Source: Panulirus ornatus
Taxonomy: Eukaryota; Arthropoda; Malacostraca; Decapoda; Palinuridae
Assembly (NCBI RefSeq): GCF_036320965.1
Contig: NC_092228.1
Location: 16,573,893-16,637,892 of the forward strand
DNA length: 64,000 bases
Reading direction: 5' to 3'
In this document: positions 33,174 to 45,217 of the stretch, piece after piece
How the letters are laid out: each line of letters begins with the position of its first letter
Numbering within the stretch: the first letter of the stretch is position 1
Notes under the pieces: model-generated
The model's input: the letters and a program-made list of their open reading frames with translations, nothing else
Databases searched by the model: none
What the model was told of the DNA's origin: nothing
Translations under genes and position numbers: made by a program

Positions 33174-33259
<86 letters not shown>
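33174..33259. repeat. (CT)n microsatellite
   Basis: 86 bp of TC with one interruption at 33241. It may serve as the pyrimidine tract of the acceptor that follows. Confidence 0.97.
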
Positions 33260-33280
33260 TCCCCCACGTAATGAATACAG

Positions 33281-33400
33281 TTGTTCCCTGAAGCCGTGAC
33301 AGCCTTACAATTTTCCCGTCGGGGCGCGGCGCCTGATGAAGAGCTAGACACACCTGCACGTCTCCGGGGTAGGAAAGCAGCCGTGCTAATTACCATAAAG
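33281..33400 (+). CDS. Candidate internal exon of exactly 40 codons
   Basis: The acceptor side is the long CT tract, CCCCC and TACAG ending at 33280. The donor AAAG/GTGAGTAA at 33400/33401 is close to consensus. The 120 nt are fully open in phase 0 and read FPEAVTALQFSRRG, then DEELDTPARLRGRK, ending AVLITIK. Composition is more GC-rich and codon-like than the flanks. No domain recognised and no neighbouring exon found. The antisense frame is also open, which weakens the case. Confidence 0.25.
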
Positions 33401-33608
33401 GTGAGTAATATAAGGCCACAAAGCACGCAGCTTCCTGGGAGGGGCATTCATAATGGGGTTTACAGCCGTCGTGCAGCGGCCTGACAGCCCCCATAAACAT
33501 GGGGCATGGGTCAGACACGTTGCTGGGGAGACCCACCGTGGCCAGGGGGCCCCCACCCCCGACGATGACCGCTGGCCATGAGGCCCGGCAGGCGTCACCA
33601 AAGGTGGA

Positions 33609-33609
33609 C

Positions 33610-33671
<62 letters not shown>
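33609..33671. repeat. (CA)n microsatellite
   Basis: 63 bp of CA. Around 33690-33790 related ACACTAACCACG / CATACACA blocks recur loosely. Confidence 0.97.
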
Positions 33672-34013
33672 AAGCATCACACTCACACTACACACTAACC
33701 ACGTACTATACACAGACAAAGACACACACTAACAAGTTGCCATACACCCACACTACATACTAACCACGCACCATACACAACGTACCACACTCATGCTATA
33801 CACCCATCGGGTGACACCAGCACTGTTTCACTCAGCCTGAAGCAGTGTTGTCCTGGTTTACATAAACGAGGCATGAGGAGCCAGGTACTTCAACTCATCC
33901 ATCTCCATTCTCCGGACTCTCATTTTCTTTCCAGAACTGATGTTTAAATGCCAATATAATCGCAGGTTTTCCTCCTCTTTAAACTGGTCTGATCCCTCAA
34001 TCAGCAGGTCGGG

Positions 34014-34014
<1 letters not shown>

Positions 34015-34058
<44 letters not shown>
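34015..34058. repeat. (TG)n microsatellite
   Basis: 44 bp of TG. Confidence 0.97.
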
Positions 34059-34059
<1 letters not shown>

Positions 34060-36364
34060 TTCCACCTATGGATGTTTTTGGCATAACACCACCACCAGAG
34101 GCCGTGCTCTTCCCCCCACAGGGTGATGCTTAAGCCACCGTGCTACAGGACTTGTGCAGTTCTTCATAAGCGTTCCAGCAAGTCTGCTCCCGCGGCAGGA
34201 ATGACTTACTCACAAAGGCCCTCTTAAAAGTCCATCGGTCCGTCGAGATATGGAGGAGTTACTTGCTGGGGAGTTACGTGGGCTTTGTCTACCTTCTATG
34301 TCACGAGTGGCCATCTGTTCACAGACGATCAACTGCCTATTTCAGTTTTTCTCACTCGCCTGCTTCTCATTAAGCAGGGAACGAGCCGTCACTGTGAGGC
34401 GAGGGGGGGGGGGTCTGCGCCCTTGCTAAGACCTGGTGCATCATAAATAACATCAACATCCTTTATCATCATCTGTATGCGAGTCACCTGCAGTCCCTCG
34501 TGGACCTGTGGGCACTGGCGACGCGAACTGCACGTGTGGTGAGATGTATTCTCATTCACCTCACCAATGACTCTGCTCCTCATCTTTCCGATTTTTCCAT
34601 TTCCCCTCCCGGGATCTCTCAAGCCTTCGATCACTCTCTTCCGTCCCCTTCGTGAGGTTTGCCTTCTTTCTTTCCCTCGACAAAAGAGCGAGCTGGAGCC
34701 GGTGAAGGAGGTGTGTTACGTGTCCACCTCAGATTACATAAAGCACGTTGCTCCTCCTTAGAGTCTATACCCATTCTCTTTCCCAAGGGGATGGTACACA
34801 CGTGCTGGAAGCGCCTCAACCGCCATTTCCAAACATTCTCCCTGGTATTCCGCCGCACAGGAGGGGCTTTCACACTCTCCACCAATACAGTACCTCCTCC
34901 CACCGTACATACCATCTAATACGAACAGTTTCCTCGAGTCCACTACCCATGGTACGATCTTTTAACATGCAGACACAAAGTCTTATCTGTTCAAGCGAAG
35001 GGACTCAAGAGGCACGATACACTCACTCTATTCCCAAAGATATTATCACTGCACGTTAGAAATGTATCGAGGATCCGAATCAAACCAGAGGCACCACAGA
35101 CACACGAGACATACGACCGAGTCATCAGGGACAAGGTGCCATCCTGAGCAGTACCCATCGCCTCGAAGAAACCAGTTGGCTGAGCACCCAGACCAACCAT
35201 GCGTCCCACCCATCTCGCTCACCACCACCTTCTCTCTCTCTCTCCACAATAACAGACCAGCCTCCATTCCTCCGCATCTGACACAGGCTCATCCAAACTC
35301 AACCCTACCCCCTTCTCTCTCTCTCCCCCCTCCGCCGCCACCACCACCACCACCACCACTTATAAACACAATGCACACGCACACAAACACCCACCAATCA
35401 CCCCACACCAACCACCGTGGTAACAGAGACACCCCATCAACAAGACATAGCTTCGGGTCCTCGGGGGTAACATCTTAGTTCCCAGCTTCAAGTCCAGGGA
35501 GTCGGGCAGTACAGGACCCAGTTATTCCTAAGCAGTACTTGGAATGTTCTCTTCGTACGTCCTGCGTGCCTCAGCCACAGGTGGGGGGGATACCACAGGT
35601 AATAAGAGGAGAATCGCGCACATTCTATTGCATATATAAAACTCTGGACTGCAACGCAAACCCTGCGACCACAGGTTTGCTGCAACCTGATAGGGTAGTT
35701 ACAGGAAGCAAGCCCTCCCTCACCAGCAGGGCAGGGGTAGGGAGAAAGGAGGTGGAGGAGAACGAACAGGACAGTAAAAGAATTACTCAAAAAATTGAAT
35801 CAATTTCACAGATCAGATGGCAGTTCTGGTTGGGTTACGTCGACGCCGGGAATGTCTCTCTTACGACCAGCCTGCAACAATCCCAGACGAATGGAAGTCA
35901 GGAGGCAATGCTGCTAGGGAGGGGGAGTTTTGGCGCCGTGGGCGTCAATGTTCGTCAGATGTTCAGTGCTGGGGACGATGGAAAGGCTGGGAGGGCGGTA
36001 TAGAGAACCCCCTCAGGGATGGGGGAAGGACAGTGAGATGGAGTGAGAGGCCACGAAGAACTTATTCGAGGGGGACGGTGAACGTAAATGGGGGTCGATT
36101 CTGATGCTTCTAGACGCAAGAGGTCACCATGAAAGCGGGCGACAGTCCAGCAGCGGCAAAGACCATACGAACAAAAGAGATAACGAAAACGTACACACAC
36201 ACACACGTATATATATGTACTCACATCCTACAGACAAACCCACCCACCCAAGCTCCGACAGCCAGAGTGGCCATAGCCAGACACTCCCTCCCCTCCCACC
36301 ATCCAACCACCTACTTCACCACATCCCGTCGCAGCCTCCTCTTCCTCCTCCTCCTCCTCCTTCA
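34060..36364. other. Unassigned 2.3-kb stretch
   Basis: Longest part of the window without a strong tandem repeat. It has a (CCA)n/(CCG)n patch at about 35331-35360, a short CA run near 36194 and a CTC-rich run at 36335-36360. Overlapping short frames exist on both strands but no protein family is recognised. Confidence 0.4.
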
Positions 36365-36622
36365 GGCTTTGGGCTGACCACTACCACACGTAACAAATCG
36401 TCCACCCCATACCCCGCGCTACGGGACTTGAGACTCAGCCGCCGTATGACATTCCAAGCCCCCAGCTTCGACAGATACCTCACTGGGCAGCCACTTGTTG
36501 GCCATCTTGAAGGGTGGAGATTTAAAAAGGTCTCACAGAACCTATGTTATAAGATAAGCGAGCAACTTCCTTTAAAAAAAATAAATAAATATATATCCTT
36601 GAAATATCTTGTCCTATCGTGA
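36365..36622 (+). CDS. Candidate terminal exon, unknown product
   Basis: A strong acceptor (CTC-rich tract, CTCCTTCAG) ends at 36364. In phase 1 the following 85 codons are open and read, in part, ALRDLRLSRRMTFQAP, FDRYLTGQPLVGHLEGWRFK and VSQNLCYKISEQLPLKK, stopping at 36620-36622. An AATAAAT string lies inside the frame near 36581. The frame also continues upstream without splicing into Pro-rich sequence from 36104. No domain recognised. Confidence 0.22.
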   Translation, partial: GFGLTTTTRNKSSTPYPALRDLRLSRRMTFQAPSFDRYLTGQPLVGHLEGWRFKKVSQNLCYKISEQLPLKKINKYISLKYLVLS

Positions 36623-36949
36623 TTACAAGGGCTATTATGATATATTCAGATAGGTCATCTACCAAGCTTGCAATTACGGCGTCGTTGGGCTAATTAGGAG
36701 GAATGCGAGTGTGTAGTGATATGTTAATTAAAAAGACCCCCCCCCCTTTTTTAATATGTTCCCACGGCCGCCGTAAGAGCCCTCTACCCTATGCAAGAAT
36801 CCCCATGCCGGCCGCCCAGACCTTTCTAACCTTATGTGAGGCGGAGGGGAAATGGAATGGAGGAGAGGAGGAAGGGAGGGGGTGGTGTCTCGTCTCCACG
36901 CAGGCTGTGAGAACCCTTATGCTTGCAGTGAGAGCAGTGAGAGTTCCAT
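36623..36949. other. Unassigned sequence
   Basis: A/T-rich at first, with a C run near 36738 and a G-rich strip at 36840-36890. No gene recognised. Confidence 0.4.
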
Positions 36950-37105
36950 GCTTTGCTGTGCGAAAGAGTCTTTCACCCTCAGGTAGCATTTCCCACTCCG
37001 CCGTGGGAGCCGTTTAATCCGTGTGAGATTCCCACCCTGCCTTGAGAGCCATTTAACCTATATGAGACTCCCTCCCTGCCATGAGAGCCCTACCCACACA
37101 GCCTA
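36950..37105. repeat. Degenerate ~45-bp repeat
   Basis: Three to four loosely related units: CCGTGGGAGCCGTTTAA, CCTTGAGAGCCATTTAACC, CCATGAGAGCCCTACC. A possible earlier unit lies at 36765-36785. Confidence 0.55.
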
Positions 37106-37269
37106 TGGAATACGTACGCCAAGTCGTCGTGTAAACCCTACGCTCGCGTCCCCCTGAGCCCCGCACCGGCTCTGGGAGAGCCACACCCACCGTGAGAGTA
37201 GCACTCCTCCAACAGTGAAGTCCGTCCTGTGTCCCTCGCCTTTCCTCTCCCCAACAATGAACACCTAGG

Positions 37270-37520
37270 CCTGCTATGGACGCCCCACGCCGGGTCTGGA
37301 CCCCCTCCCACACCAACTCTGGACGCCCCACACCAATTCTGGACGTCCCACAACAGCTCTGGACGCCCCAAATCAACTCTGGACGCCCCAAATCAACTCT
37401 GGACGCCCTACAGCATCTCTGGACGCCCCAAACCAACTCTGGACGCCCCATGCTGGCTGTAGACACCCCATAGGAACTATGGACGTCCCATACAGGCTTT
37501 GGACGCTCCACGCCACACGG
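37270..37520. repeat. 20-bp minisatellite
   Basis: About 13 units of CTCTGGACGCCCCAAA plus four variable bases. The right units are diverged (CTGTAGACACCCC, CTATGGACGTCCC). As 60 bp is three units, frames read a 20-residue cycle on both strands. Confidence 0.92.
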
Positions 37521-37788
37521 AAAGCCCCGGCGAGAAACGCCCTCGAGTCCTTTCCCAAGGGCGGGCCAAGAATATCCTTAACATCACCGTGGTACCCACG
37601 AGAAGGTGCCTTACGATGGGTCACAAAGTATCCAAAGATGTTTCCACCCTCTTTCTTTTTTCATAAATTTCATAAATGAGGAGAGGTAAGGTGGTGGTGT
37701 GGGTGGGGTAGGTGGGAAGGTACGGGAGTGAGTGAGTGAGGGTTGGAGGGACCAACGTGGTCTATGTATGCCAGAGGAAAAGGAGGAA

Positions 37789-37819
<31 letters not shown>
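37521..37819. other. Unassigned sequence
   Basis: Mixed, becoming GGA/GAA-rich from 37775 towards the next microsatellite. Confidence 0.4.
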
Positions 37820-37820
<1 letters not shown>

Positions 37821-37897
37821 AGAAGAAAGATATAGACAGATAGATAGAGAGATAGAGATAGAGATAGATAGATAGATAGAGATAGATAAATAGATAG

Positions 37898-37985
<88 letters not shown>
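37820..37985. repeat. Compound (GATA)n-(GA)n microsatellite
   Basis: GAA-rich, then GATA/GAGATA units to about 37917, then pure GA to 37985. Confidence 0.96.
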
Positions 37986-37988
<3 letters not shown>

Positions 37989-38209
37989 CTAACTGGGATT
38001 GTGAGGGAGGTGAGGGAGGGCAGATCTAGCGACGAAGGTGAGGGACCGCTGTTACAACACACACACACACACACACACGCCAATTAAGCAAGACCCTCCT
38101 GACCACAGAAGAACTTTGTTGTGGTGATGACAAAGGGATCACACTATGAAGTGTACATAACATAATCATGTTCCTCATGGTTCTCTCTCTCTCTCTCTGA
38201 ATTTCTTAT

Positions 38210-38465
38210 GAGCTATTATACAACAGGAAGCTCTTTAATTCCTTATCTTGTACAATCTATATCGTCTTATTCATAATCTTATACAACAAGCAGTTCTTAA
38301 TTCAACATCTTACACACTCTAAATTAATCATTCATCATCTTATACAACAAGCAGGTCTTCAGTTCATTTTCTTATACAAGGAGCAGGTCATTAACTTATA
38401 CAACAAAGTAGTTCTGTAAATCATTATCTTACAAAACAAGCAGTTTTATAATTCATTACCTCATC
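38210..38465. repeat. Degenerate ~40-bp repeat
   Basis: Five to six loose units around ATCTTATACAACAAGCAG and TTAATTCAT. Spacing varies from about 35 to 55 bp. Confidence 0.6.
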
Positions 38466-39198
38466 ATTTAAGGATTAGTTCTGGGATATTACCGTCTGCA
38501 AAACACTGGCACACACACACACACACGTTTCCTCTCCAACCCTCAATGTCTTAGTGCACATCTTCCCCCCTAAGTTTCATCCATATCCTCTCCAATGACG
38601 AAGTCATCCCGAGCTTTTCCTCTCCACCAAGAACAGTACGAGGATCACCAATACCCGAGAGTCTCAAATGTGATACACTTCTTCACGGTATTCGTGTTGA
38701 CCTACACTACAAACAAGGGTTGATCTCAAAAAATTTGCCGGTTACCAATCGTGCCAAAAAAAAAAAAAAGGGTTCTCCATTTACGACACGATCAGACAAG
38801 ATCCTCATCTTCAGCCTGAACTGTAATATATGTTCATGCGACGGGCAGGTCGCTTAACTATCGCGTAATTCAAGGGAGAGTCCACGCCCACCTCCTCGAC
38901 GGGGAATCTCCCTGGTTTCATAGCGGTATGTTAAAAGTCTCCCACTATGATCGATTCGTGGTCATTACGTGTTTCTGTCAATTGGTCATACGAGTCTTTT
39001 CCGTACCTTCACCGTCCCTGTGGGGGCAAGTAAACTGTCCCTACCGTTATTTTCTTACGAAGCTTATGGGTCATTTCCACAAGTCATGGAGAAGACCCCG
39101 TCAACAGGTGTATCACATTTCAGTACTGGATTAAGATCAGCTTTAACTACGAGCGAGACATCGCAGACTACACACTGTTTCCTATGTCTTTGTTACAG
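38466..39198. other. Unassigned sequence
   Basis: Short CA run at about 38508-38526 and an oligo-A run near 38757-38769. Two overlapping frames at 38928-39298 look codon-like but match no family I know. Confidence 0.4.
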
Positions 39199-39429
39199 AC
39201 GGTGTATGCTGCATTTACAATACCCGGGCAAGGAGACCTACCTTATCAAACTGAGGTCCAGGGAATGGAGCAATGGCCATATCACACCTCTTTCTTAAGG
39301 CATTACCCTCGTGATAACATCTTGTGTCCTGCGTGCAGTTGCATAAAGTACATTCCCATGAGTGACTTTTGGAGTCGTGTGCGAGAAGTACTCAGAGAGA
39401 GAGAGAGAGGGCAACGTGCCTGCACGTGA
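39199..39429 (+). CDS. Weak candidate terminal exon
   Basis: An acceptor-like TTTCCTATGTCTTTGTTACAG ends at 39198. The frame continues TVYAAFTIPGQGDL, then DNILCPACSCIKYIPMSDFW, and runs into a short GA repeat (RERERG) before a stop at 39427-39429. No domain is recognised. The CxxC-type spacing (CPAC) alone is not evidence. Confidence 0.13.
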   Translation, partial: TVYAAFTIPGQGDLPYQTEVQGMEQWPYHTSFLRHYPRDNILCPACSCIKYIPMSDFWSRVREVLRERERGQRACT

Positions 39430-40119
39430 TGGTGAAGGTCATGCTTTAAGCTTCTAACTGTGTGGCCCGAGAGGCTTGTGGGACTGTTTAGGCTCAGTGA
39501 GAGGGGGGGACATATGTGCGTGTGAGGAAGATGTGTGTGAAGGTGGAGGGAGGGTTGCATGGGTGGCTGGAGAGGTGTATAGGGGGTGGTGCAAGGGATT
39601 GGAAAGGGACAGGGAAGGGTGGGTTTGAGGGGGGGAAGGGAAGAGGAAGCGGCAGCGGGAGGAGGAAGACCCCTACCTCGAGGCAGGTGGCCGTCCGAGT
39701 TAGTTTAGAGACTGGTAATTACAGTGGTCTTCTTGGCGTAGCCCTGACCACGGCAGTTCTTCAGGGATACGGAGGCTGTGTGTTTGGGGGAGAGGGGGCC
39801 TCGTCAGGGCCTTCTGTGCCACCCATGATGGTAGAGAGAGACCTCCCCTTGGTCGAGCGGACCATCCACGAAGACAGGGACCTCGGCTCGGATGACTAGT
39901 AACCAGGTTACGAGATATCTTCGTTGATCACTATCGCAATCTGTGTCTATTTCTGTTGCTAGGAGGAGGAGGAGGAGGAGGTGTTTGTGGTGGTGGTGGT
40001 GGAGCGGTAAGGTTCTTGGGTTAAGATGGCCTGGCCCTTGACCTTGAAGGGTCAAGTAAAAGGTCCAGACCATTACACCCAGGAGTCTTAACGCAACGTA
40101 ACGACTTGCCCAACGGTCG
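39430..40119. other. G-rich unassigned sequence
   Basis: The plus strand is G-rich, with a GGA run at 39961-39982 and GTGGTGG at 39985-40003. A frame ending 39899 is open but unrecognised. Confidence 0.4.
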
Positions 40120-40290
40120 TAACGCAGTCTCCATGGTCGTACCTAGGGCTTGGGGGGTCGTATCGTAAGGCTCATGGATCGTCGTATAGGGCTTTTAAGG
40201 ATAGCAAGGGTCGGTATAAAGGGTCGCACCTTAAGTCCTTCAAGGGTCGTCCCTTGGTGCCCTAGGGTCGTACCGAGAAGCTCAATCCCG
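40120..40290. repeat. Degenerate GGTCGTA-containing repeat
   Basis: About six GGTCGTACC / GGGTCGTATC cores spaced roughly 25-40 bp apart. The units are too diverged to define a length. Confidence 0.4.
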
Positions 40291-41058
40291 GAAAACCAGA
40301 CCTTCCCTACACCTACTTAACCCCCAGTTCGTCAGACATAGGGCGAAGTGATCTATCAACATACTGAACTAATCAAGGGTTGTAACCCCCTCCCATGTGT
40401 GCGTGTGTGTGTGTCTGTCACAACCTTCCTCTTCTAACCCGCCCCATCATCTTCTAACCCCCCTTCCCCTCCCCCAACGTTGCCCCGTCGAAGAATGTCA
40501 CACCCACAAGTCGTGGACTACCGAGGATGCGACTTGCAGTTCACGGGGAAAAGGATAGCGATAAGAGAGGGCACATCTGGGCCTCCATGGGGGAAGAGGG
40601 GTCGGAGTCTTAGGGGGATGGGGAGAATGGTGACCCTGGCTTTCGACCTGGTCGTCGCATGCAGAGAGGGGAGGGAGGGTCACAGGTCGCGTTATTTCAA
40701 GGGGGTCGTGTGCTGTCGTGCTCAATGGGGGGGGGGGTGATCTCTCTGCACTTCTTTTTATAGCCACTTCGAAACCATGAAAGATAAACAAGGGGCTTGC
40801 GATAGTCAGGCTCTCGAACGAAAACGCTCTCTGTTCTACACATGAAATGAATGTGAAAGAAGAGAAACGCGATCGAATGTAGCAGCCTTCGGTGACACAC
40901 TGCCCACACTCCACACATCCCCCATGGGACATCCCACCACGAACCACACCTCAAACGATATCAAGTGGTTGACGACGGAGACAGACAGACAGACAGACAC
41001 GGACGACATCTCACAGCCTGAGTCTAGTCGGCTGACGCACGTACCTCCCTTAACCACC

Positions 41059-41060
<2 letters not shown>
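40291..41060. other. Unassigned sequence
   Basis: A short GTGT patch near 40400, C runs near 40460 and G run near 40728-40738. CAGA repeats lie at 40980-40998. No gene recognised. Confidence 0.4.

Positions 41061-41125
<65 letters not shown>
41061..41125. repeat. (GA)n microsatellite
   Basis: 65 bp of AG. Confidence 0.97.
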
Positions 41126-41128
<3 letters not shown>

Positions 41129-41204
41129 GGGATCACTGACGGTGAGATACGTCATCAACCTCCGGGAGTCTCATGCCAAGTTTCAGGTTGACACGACTGA
41201 CGGG

Positions 41205-41470
41205 AGAGGGGGTTGGCAGACAGGAGGGGGGGTCGTCAGACAGGAGGGGGATTGGCAGACAGAGGGGGGGGGGTCGTCAGACAGGAGGGGGATTGGCAGA
41301 CAGAGGGGGGGGGTCGTCAGACAGGAGTGGGTCGTCAAACAGGAGGGGGGGGGTGAGGTCGTCAGACAGGAGGAGGAGGAGGAGGGGGTGTCATCAGACA
41401 GGAGGAGAGGAAGGAGGAAGCGGGACGGCGGGGGGGGGGGGGGGGGGGGGGGGAATCGCGTCGTCAGACA
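41205..41470. repeat. G-rich degenerate minisatellite with a G24 run
   Basis: Units combine GTCGTCAGACAGGAGGGGG and ATTGGCAGACAGAGGGGG. The first four alternate and later ones are GTCGTCAGACAGGAGGAGG forms. It ends with about 24 consecutive G at 41430-41453. Every unit has a G-run, so the array is a string of potential quadruplex sites on one strand. Confidence 0.85.
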
Positions 41471-41850
41471 CGAGAGGAGTCGTCAGAAAGGCTTGCGACA
41501 CTTTGACAGTACACAATGGACGGGCCAGATGAATGCGACACAGCTTAAGTCTGCTGTGCTACTACTGAAAAAAAAAGGGGGTCGGACACCTCATTCCCAT
41601 CACAAGTCCGACCACAGCCTTCGTTCAATTCATCTTGAGTTCACAAGGGAGTCAACACCCGGTCCGTCATATAACGTAGTCCATGAGGATGCTGACAAGC
41701 CATTGTAGCCTCCGGCTCACAACAGTCGCACTAACGTTAACTAGGCTGTATGGACGAAGATGCATTACCTCATCTTATAACAAAATCCCACCGGGAATCA
41801 CCTGAACGTTGACCTTACAACAGCGTAGAAAATGATCTATCAGAAAGCGC
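41471..41850. other. Unassigned sequence
   Basis: Mixed sequence with an oligo-A run near 41568. No gene recognised. Confidence 0.4.

Positions 41851-41851
<1 letters not shown>

Positions 41852-41902
<51 letters not shown>
41852..41902. repeat. (TG)n microsatellite
   Basis: 51 bp of GT preceded by a GCGC start. Confidence 0.97.
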
Positions 41903-41904
<2 letters not shown>

Positions 41905-42170
41905 TGCTTGACACAGATTTTTCATCGTCTGGAATTTGAAAGCATCAAAGTATTTCTAAATACACTCACTCTCACTGCAAACGCTGTATCGATGTTGTTG
42001 TTGTTGTTGTTTCTGCAAATACAGTTAACTCTTTTAATCTGACAACAAAGTGTTTTTCACATCCGCTACAATCAATCACAGTTCGCAAACAAAACGGGTT
42101 ATGTGCATGAACATAACTCCTCGACAAATAGCTTCTGCAGTATTTGGAAATCAAATCTTTTAAAATGCTT

Positions 42171-42173
<3 letters not shown>

Positions 42174-42217
<44 letters not shown>

Positions 42218-42226
42218 GCGCGCGCA
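42174..42226. repeat. (CA)n-(CG)n microsatellite
   Basis: CA to about 42214, then CGCGCGCG, a run likely to favour Z-DNA. Confidence 0.95.
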
Positions 42227-42261
42227 CATACATACGTAAATACATATTCTATTTGCATACA

Positions 42262-42465
42262 TATTCGCCATTTCCCGCGTCGGCGAGGTTGCGTGAAGAA
42301 CAGAGGACTGAGGCTTAAAGTGAAAAATCCTCACTTAGCCCCCTTCTCAGTTCCTTCTTTTGGAAAAGTAAAAGAGGAGGGGAGGATTTCCAGCGCCCCC
42401 GCTCTCGCCTTCTACGACATGCAGGGAATACGTGGGAAGTATTCCCCCCCCCCCTTATCCCTGAA
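42262..42465 (-). mobile_element. Element X, reversed, most diverged near-complete copy
   Basis: Shows ATTCGCCATTTCCCGCGTCG, GAACAGAGGACTGAGG, GTTCCTTCTTTTGG, GGATTTCCAGCG and GGGAATACGTGGGAAGTATT. It carries more substitutions than other copies and no (TA)n on its 5' side. TA-poor flanks suggest an older insertion. Confidence 0.72.
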
Positions 42466-43547
42466 CACCTAAGCATGAGATCGCTGGCACTTCACCTGCA
42501 CGCAGTGCATACAAGAAGACTACAATCACCGTAAGGAAACTGTCTACCTATTCCCGTCCCACTCACTCGCAAACTATCGCTTCCGTACCCTGTATGTTAC
42601 GCAGCTGCAAACAACGAGATCACACTGAACACAACGCACACACACAGTCCTCACCAAACAATGGACATAGCACCAACCAAGGAAATAAAACAGGCTATGG
42701 CCATCAACTCACTTGAAGAATAGTAATCAGGACACATAAGGGAGGTTATGTATACTACCCTGGACACACTGTCGTAAACAAGACGTGTCAACACACACAC
42801 AGGCGCGCACGCACACACAGTCCTTACCAAGACACGGAGGCCAGAACATACCACAGGCTGGACAGTCTTAACCTATACTGCCAATTCTTACGCCCAGGGC
42901 TCCGAGCTAGAATTAAAGTCCTTCTCGAGAAGTGAGGTTATAGAAAACTGGAGAAATAAGGAGAAAAGAAAGATAGAAAAATAGGAGTTTTAGGAGTAAG
43001 TGGAAACGCCTGTCCGTTAAAAGAAAAGGACCCGTTTTACATCCCTCTCTTCTTTGTCTACAACGCTTCCTCGGCTCTGTGCCGCCTGCACTCCAGCAGA
43101 GCCTCTGGCACACATAGCCACCCCCTCTCTACAAAGGGTGTGCGAGACTCGGGCCGCAATCCTTCGGAAGTTACTCAACGCCTCGTTCCCCGTCTTCACT
43201 CCCGTCACCCTTGCTAACAAATAAGTCAATCATACATATAGGGTTACCCTCCACCTCGGTCACCTGTAGAGACAAGGAGTCTAAGATAAACAAATAACCT
43301 TTCCAAGCACTTGACGGGCGTGCTGTACCCTGCCCTCCGCATATGGAGAGGGGGTTCCGCCGAGGCCGGCCAAACGTCTCGCCGTACACCACCTTTCTCG
43401 CCCGCCCCCTTCAAAAACCTGGACTCTGGTTTTATCACAACTTGGGGCAAATCCTTCCTTGTTCCCATGTGACCCCCTAAAACTTTCAACCAAATCTGGC
43501 CAACTGACTAAATCATTTGTTTTACTTCATACATATGTGCAACTCAG
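42466..43547. other. Unassigned sequence
   Basis: Mixed DNA with short ACACAC patches near 42640 and 42790. Minus-strand frames at 43017-43493 are open but unrecognised. Confidence 0.4.
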
Positions 43548-43650
43548 TTAGCGAATCTCTCCTTTTTCATCTGCTGGAGTTACAGAATCTCTCCTTTTCC
43601 ATCTGGTGGAGTCTCCGAATCTTTCCTTTTTCTTCTTCTGGAGTTTAAGG
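43548..43650. repeat. ~33-bp repeat, three units
   Basis: Three units of GAATCTCTCCTTTTCATCTG-like sequence followed by (C/T)GGAGT. The third is diverged and ends in AAGG/TGAG, a donor-like string with no supported exon. Confidence 0.8.
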
Positions 43651-45070
43651 TGAGTTTACATCTGCCTACAGTAACCGTGCGGTGGCAGATGGGTCACCGT
43701 CCAGTATCCTCTGAGTCTACATTCCCAAGTGGCTATGTATCCCCTCCCTACTGACGTATACCAACGACATCAAACTAGAAGGAAAGTTCTTCTCCTCTCA
43801 CTCATCTCAGTAAGTCCTCTGCTTACCTCCCGGCACAGGGCTTAGATATCAGACCCATCCTAATGTCTCACCTCACAATCATTTTCAACAGCTCCTCCTC
43901 TTCAGGCATCTCCACAACTCACTCCCTCCCTCAGTTCGATATGCCACAACTTCTCTTGAAATTAACACATTCCTAAACGTAAAAAAAAAAAAAAAAGAGC
44001 CCTTCTATAAGAAAGAAAAGCGGCTACCTTTATACTGACAGTGCCCATCTATCCGTCTCCCCGTTTGTATGAGTCCTCACAAAAGGCACGTCCGTCATTC
44101 ATATCGCACTCCCAGATATGGAGCGAAGCGCCGTGGGTCTCCTGAGAAAAATATGATCGAAATATCCAGTCCGAAGCCATCAGCTTCGATCCAGCACCCC
44201 GCCCTCGCTTCCAGCCTCCTCCTACACCCTTCCACATCCCATCAACCTGACTCTCGTGCAGTGTTCTCATTTTCCATATCCAACTGGTAATCCACAGTCA
44301 ATCAAACCATCGAGTCTGTCAACCCAAAACACTGCCCGCGCTTGCAGGCCAGTTTATAATGGTGTCGCGAGGCCTGTCACACCGCAGGTTGTGTTCATGC
44401 TACACTATGTATCATATGGTATCTGCTCCTCATATATACACCAGGATATCTCTCATCCTCTCATATTTAGCTTCTCGTATGTCTCACTGGTGGAGATCCC
44501 TCATGCAGGCTCTTCCTCATTAATCAGGTTACATTTTCTTTTTAACATACGGAACACCTGAACGCCTGGTTATTAGTAGTCACACTTACATTTTACAAGT
44601 TTAGCTCCGACTGTGTGCACACACACCAGGGCCTTAGCTGGGTCCATCGCGGTTTGCAACTGTCTGGGTCACATCCCTGGCAACTTGGACCTCTCTAAAC
44701 CCATTCCCGGAGGAGGAGGAGGAGGAGGAGGAGGACATATCGTGTCAGACGATGGCAAGTCACAAACGTGCAGCCAGGGGGTGAGCCGGAGATCGTCCAG
44801 AATGTGGTCGCCACCGACATTCTGTTGACCTTCAGTGAGCGCGCAGAATAAACATGAGCCCCAAAGGTCAACTCCCTTATCAGAAACCTGATTGAAAAAT
44901 AAAAATTCATAGCGTTATCAAAATCAAGGCTCCCTAATTCCTCTGTGCCGGGTAATGACGCCGTGCCTGGTTCACAGAGGACGGTCACCTCGTCCCAGAG
45001 GAGGGATTAGGGCGCGCAAGTGATACTGATGAAGTGGGGGTTTATCCTCAAAACAATAAGCTACTAAATA

Positions 45071-45073
<3 letters not shown>
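43651..45073. other. Unassigned sequence
   Basis: Oligo-A run at 43981-43996, a GGA run at 44710-44733 and otherwise mixed DNA. A frame to 44561 is open but matches nothing known to me. Confidence 0.4.
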
Positions 45074-45143
<70 letters not shown>

Positions 45144-45170
45144 GTGAAGGCCACATCAAGCTTGAGCCTC

Positions 45171-45214
<44 letters not shown>
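45074..45214. repeat. (CT)n and (TG)n microsatellites
   Basis: TC at 45074-45141 and GT at 45173-45214, 31 bp apart. Confidence 0.97.

Positions 45215-45217
<3 letters not shown>

Noticed and set aside
43640..43660. Consensus donor AAG/GTGAGT
   Set aside because: It lies at the end of a degenerate 33-bp repeat with no acceptor and no distinctive open frame upstream.
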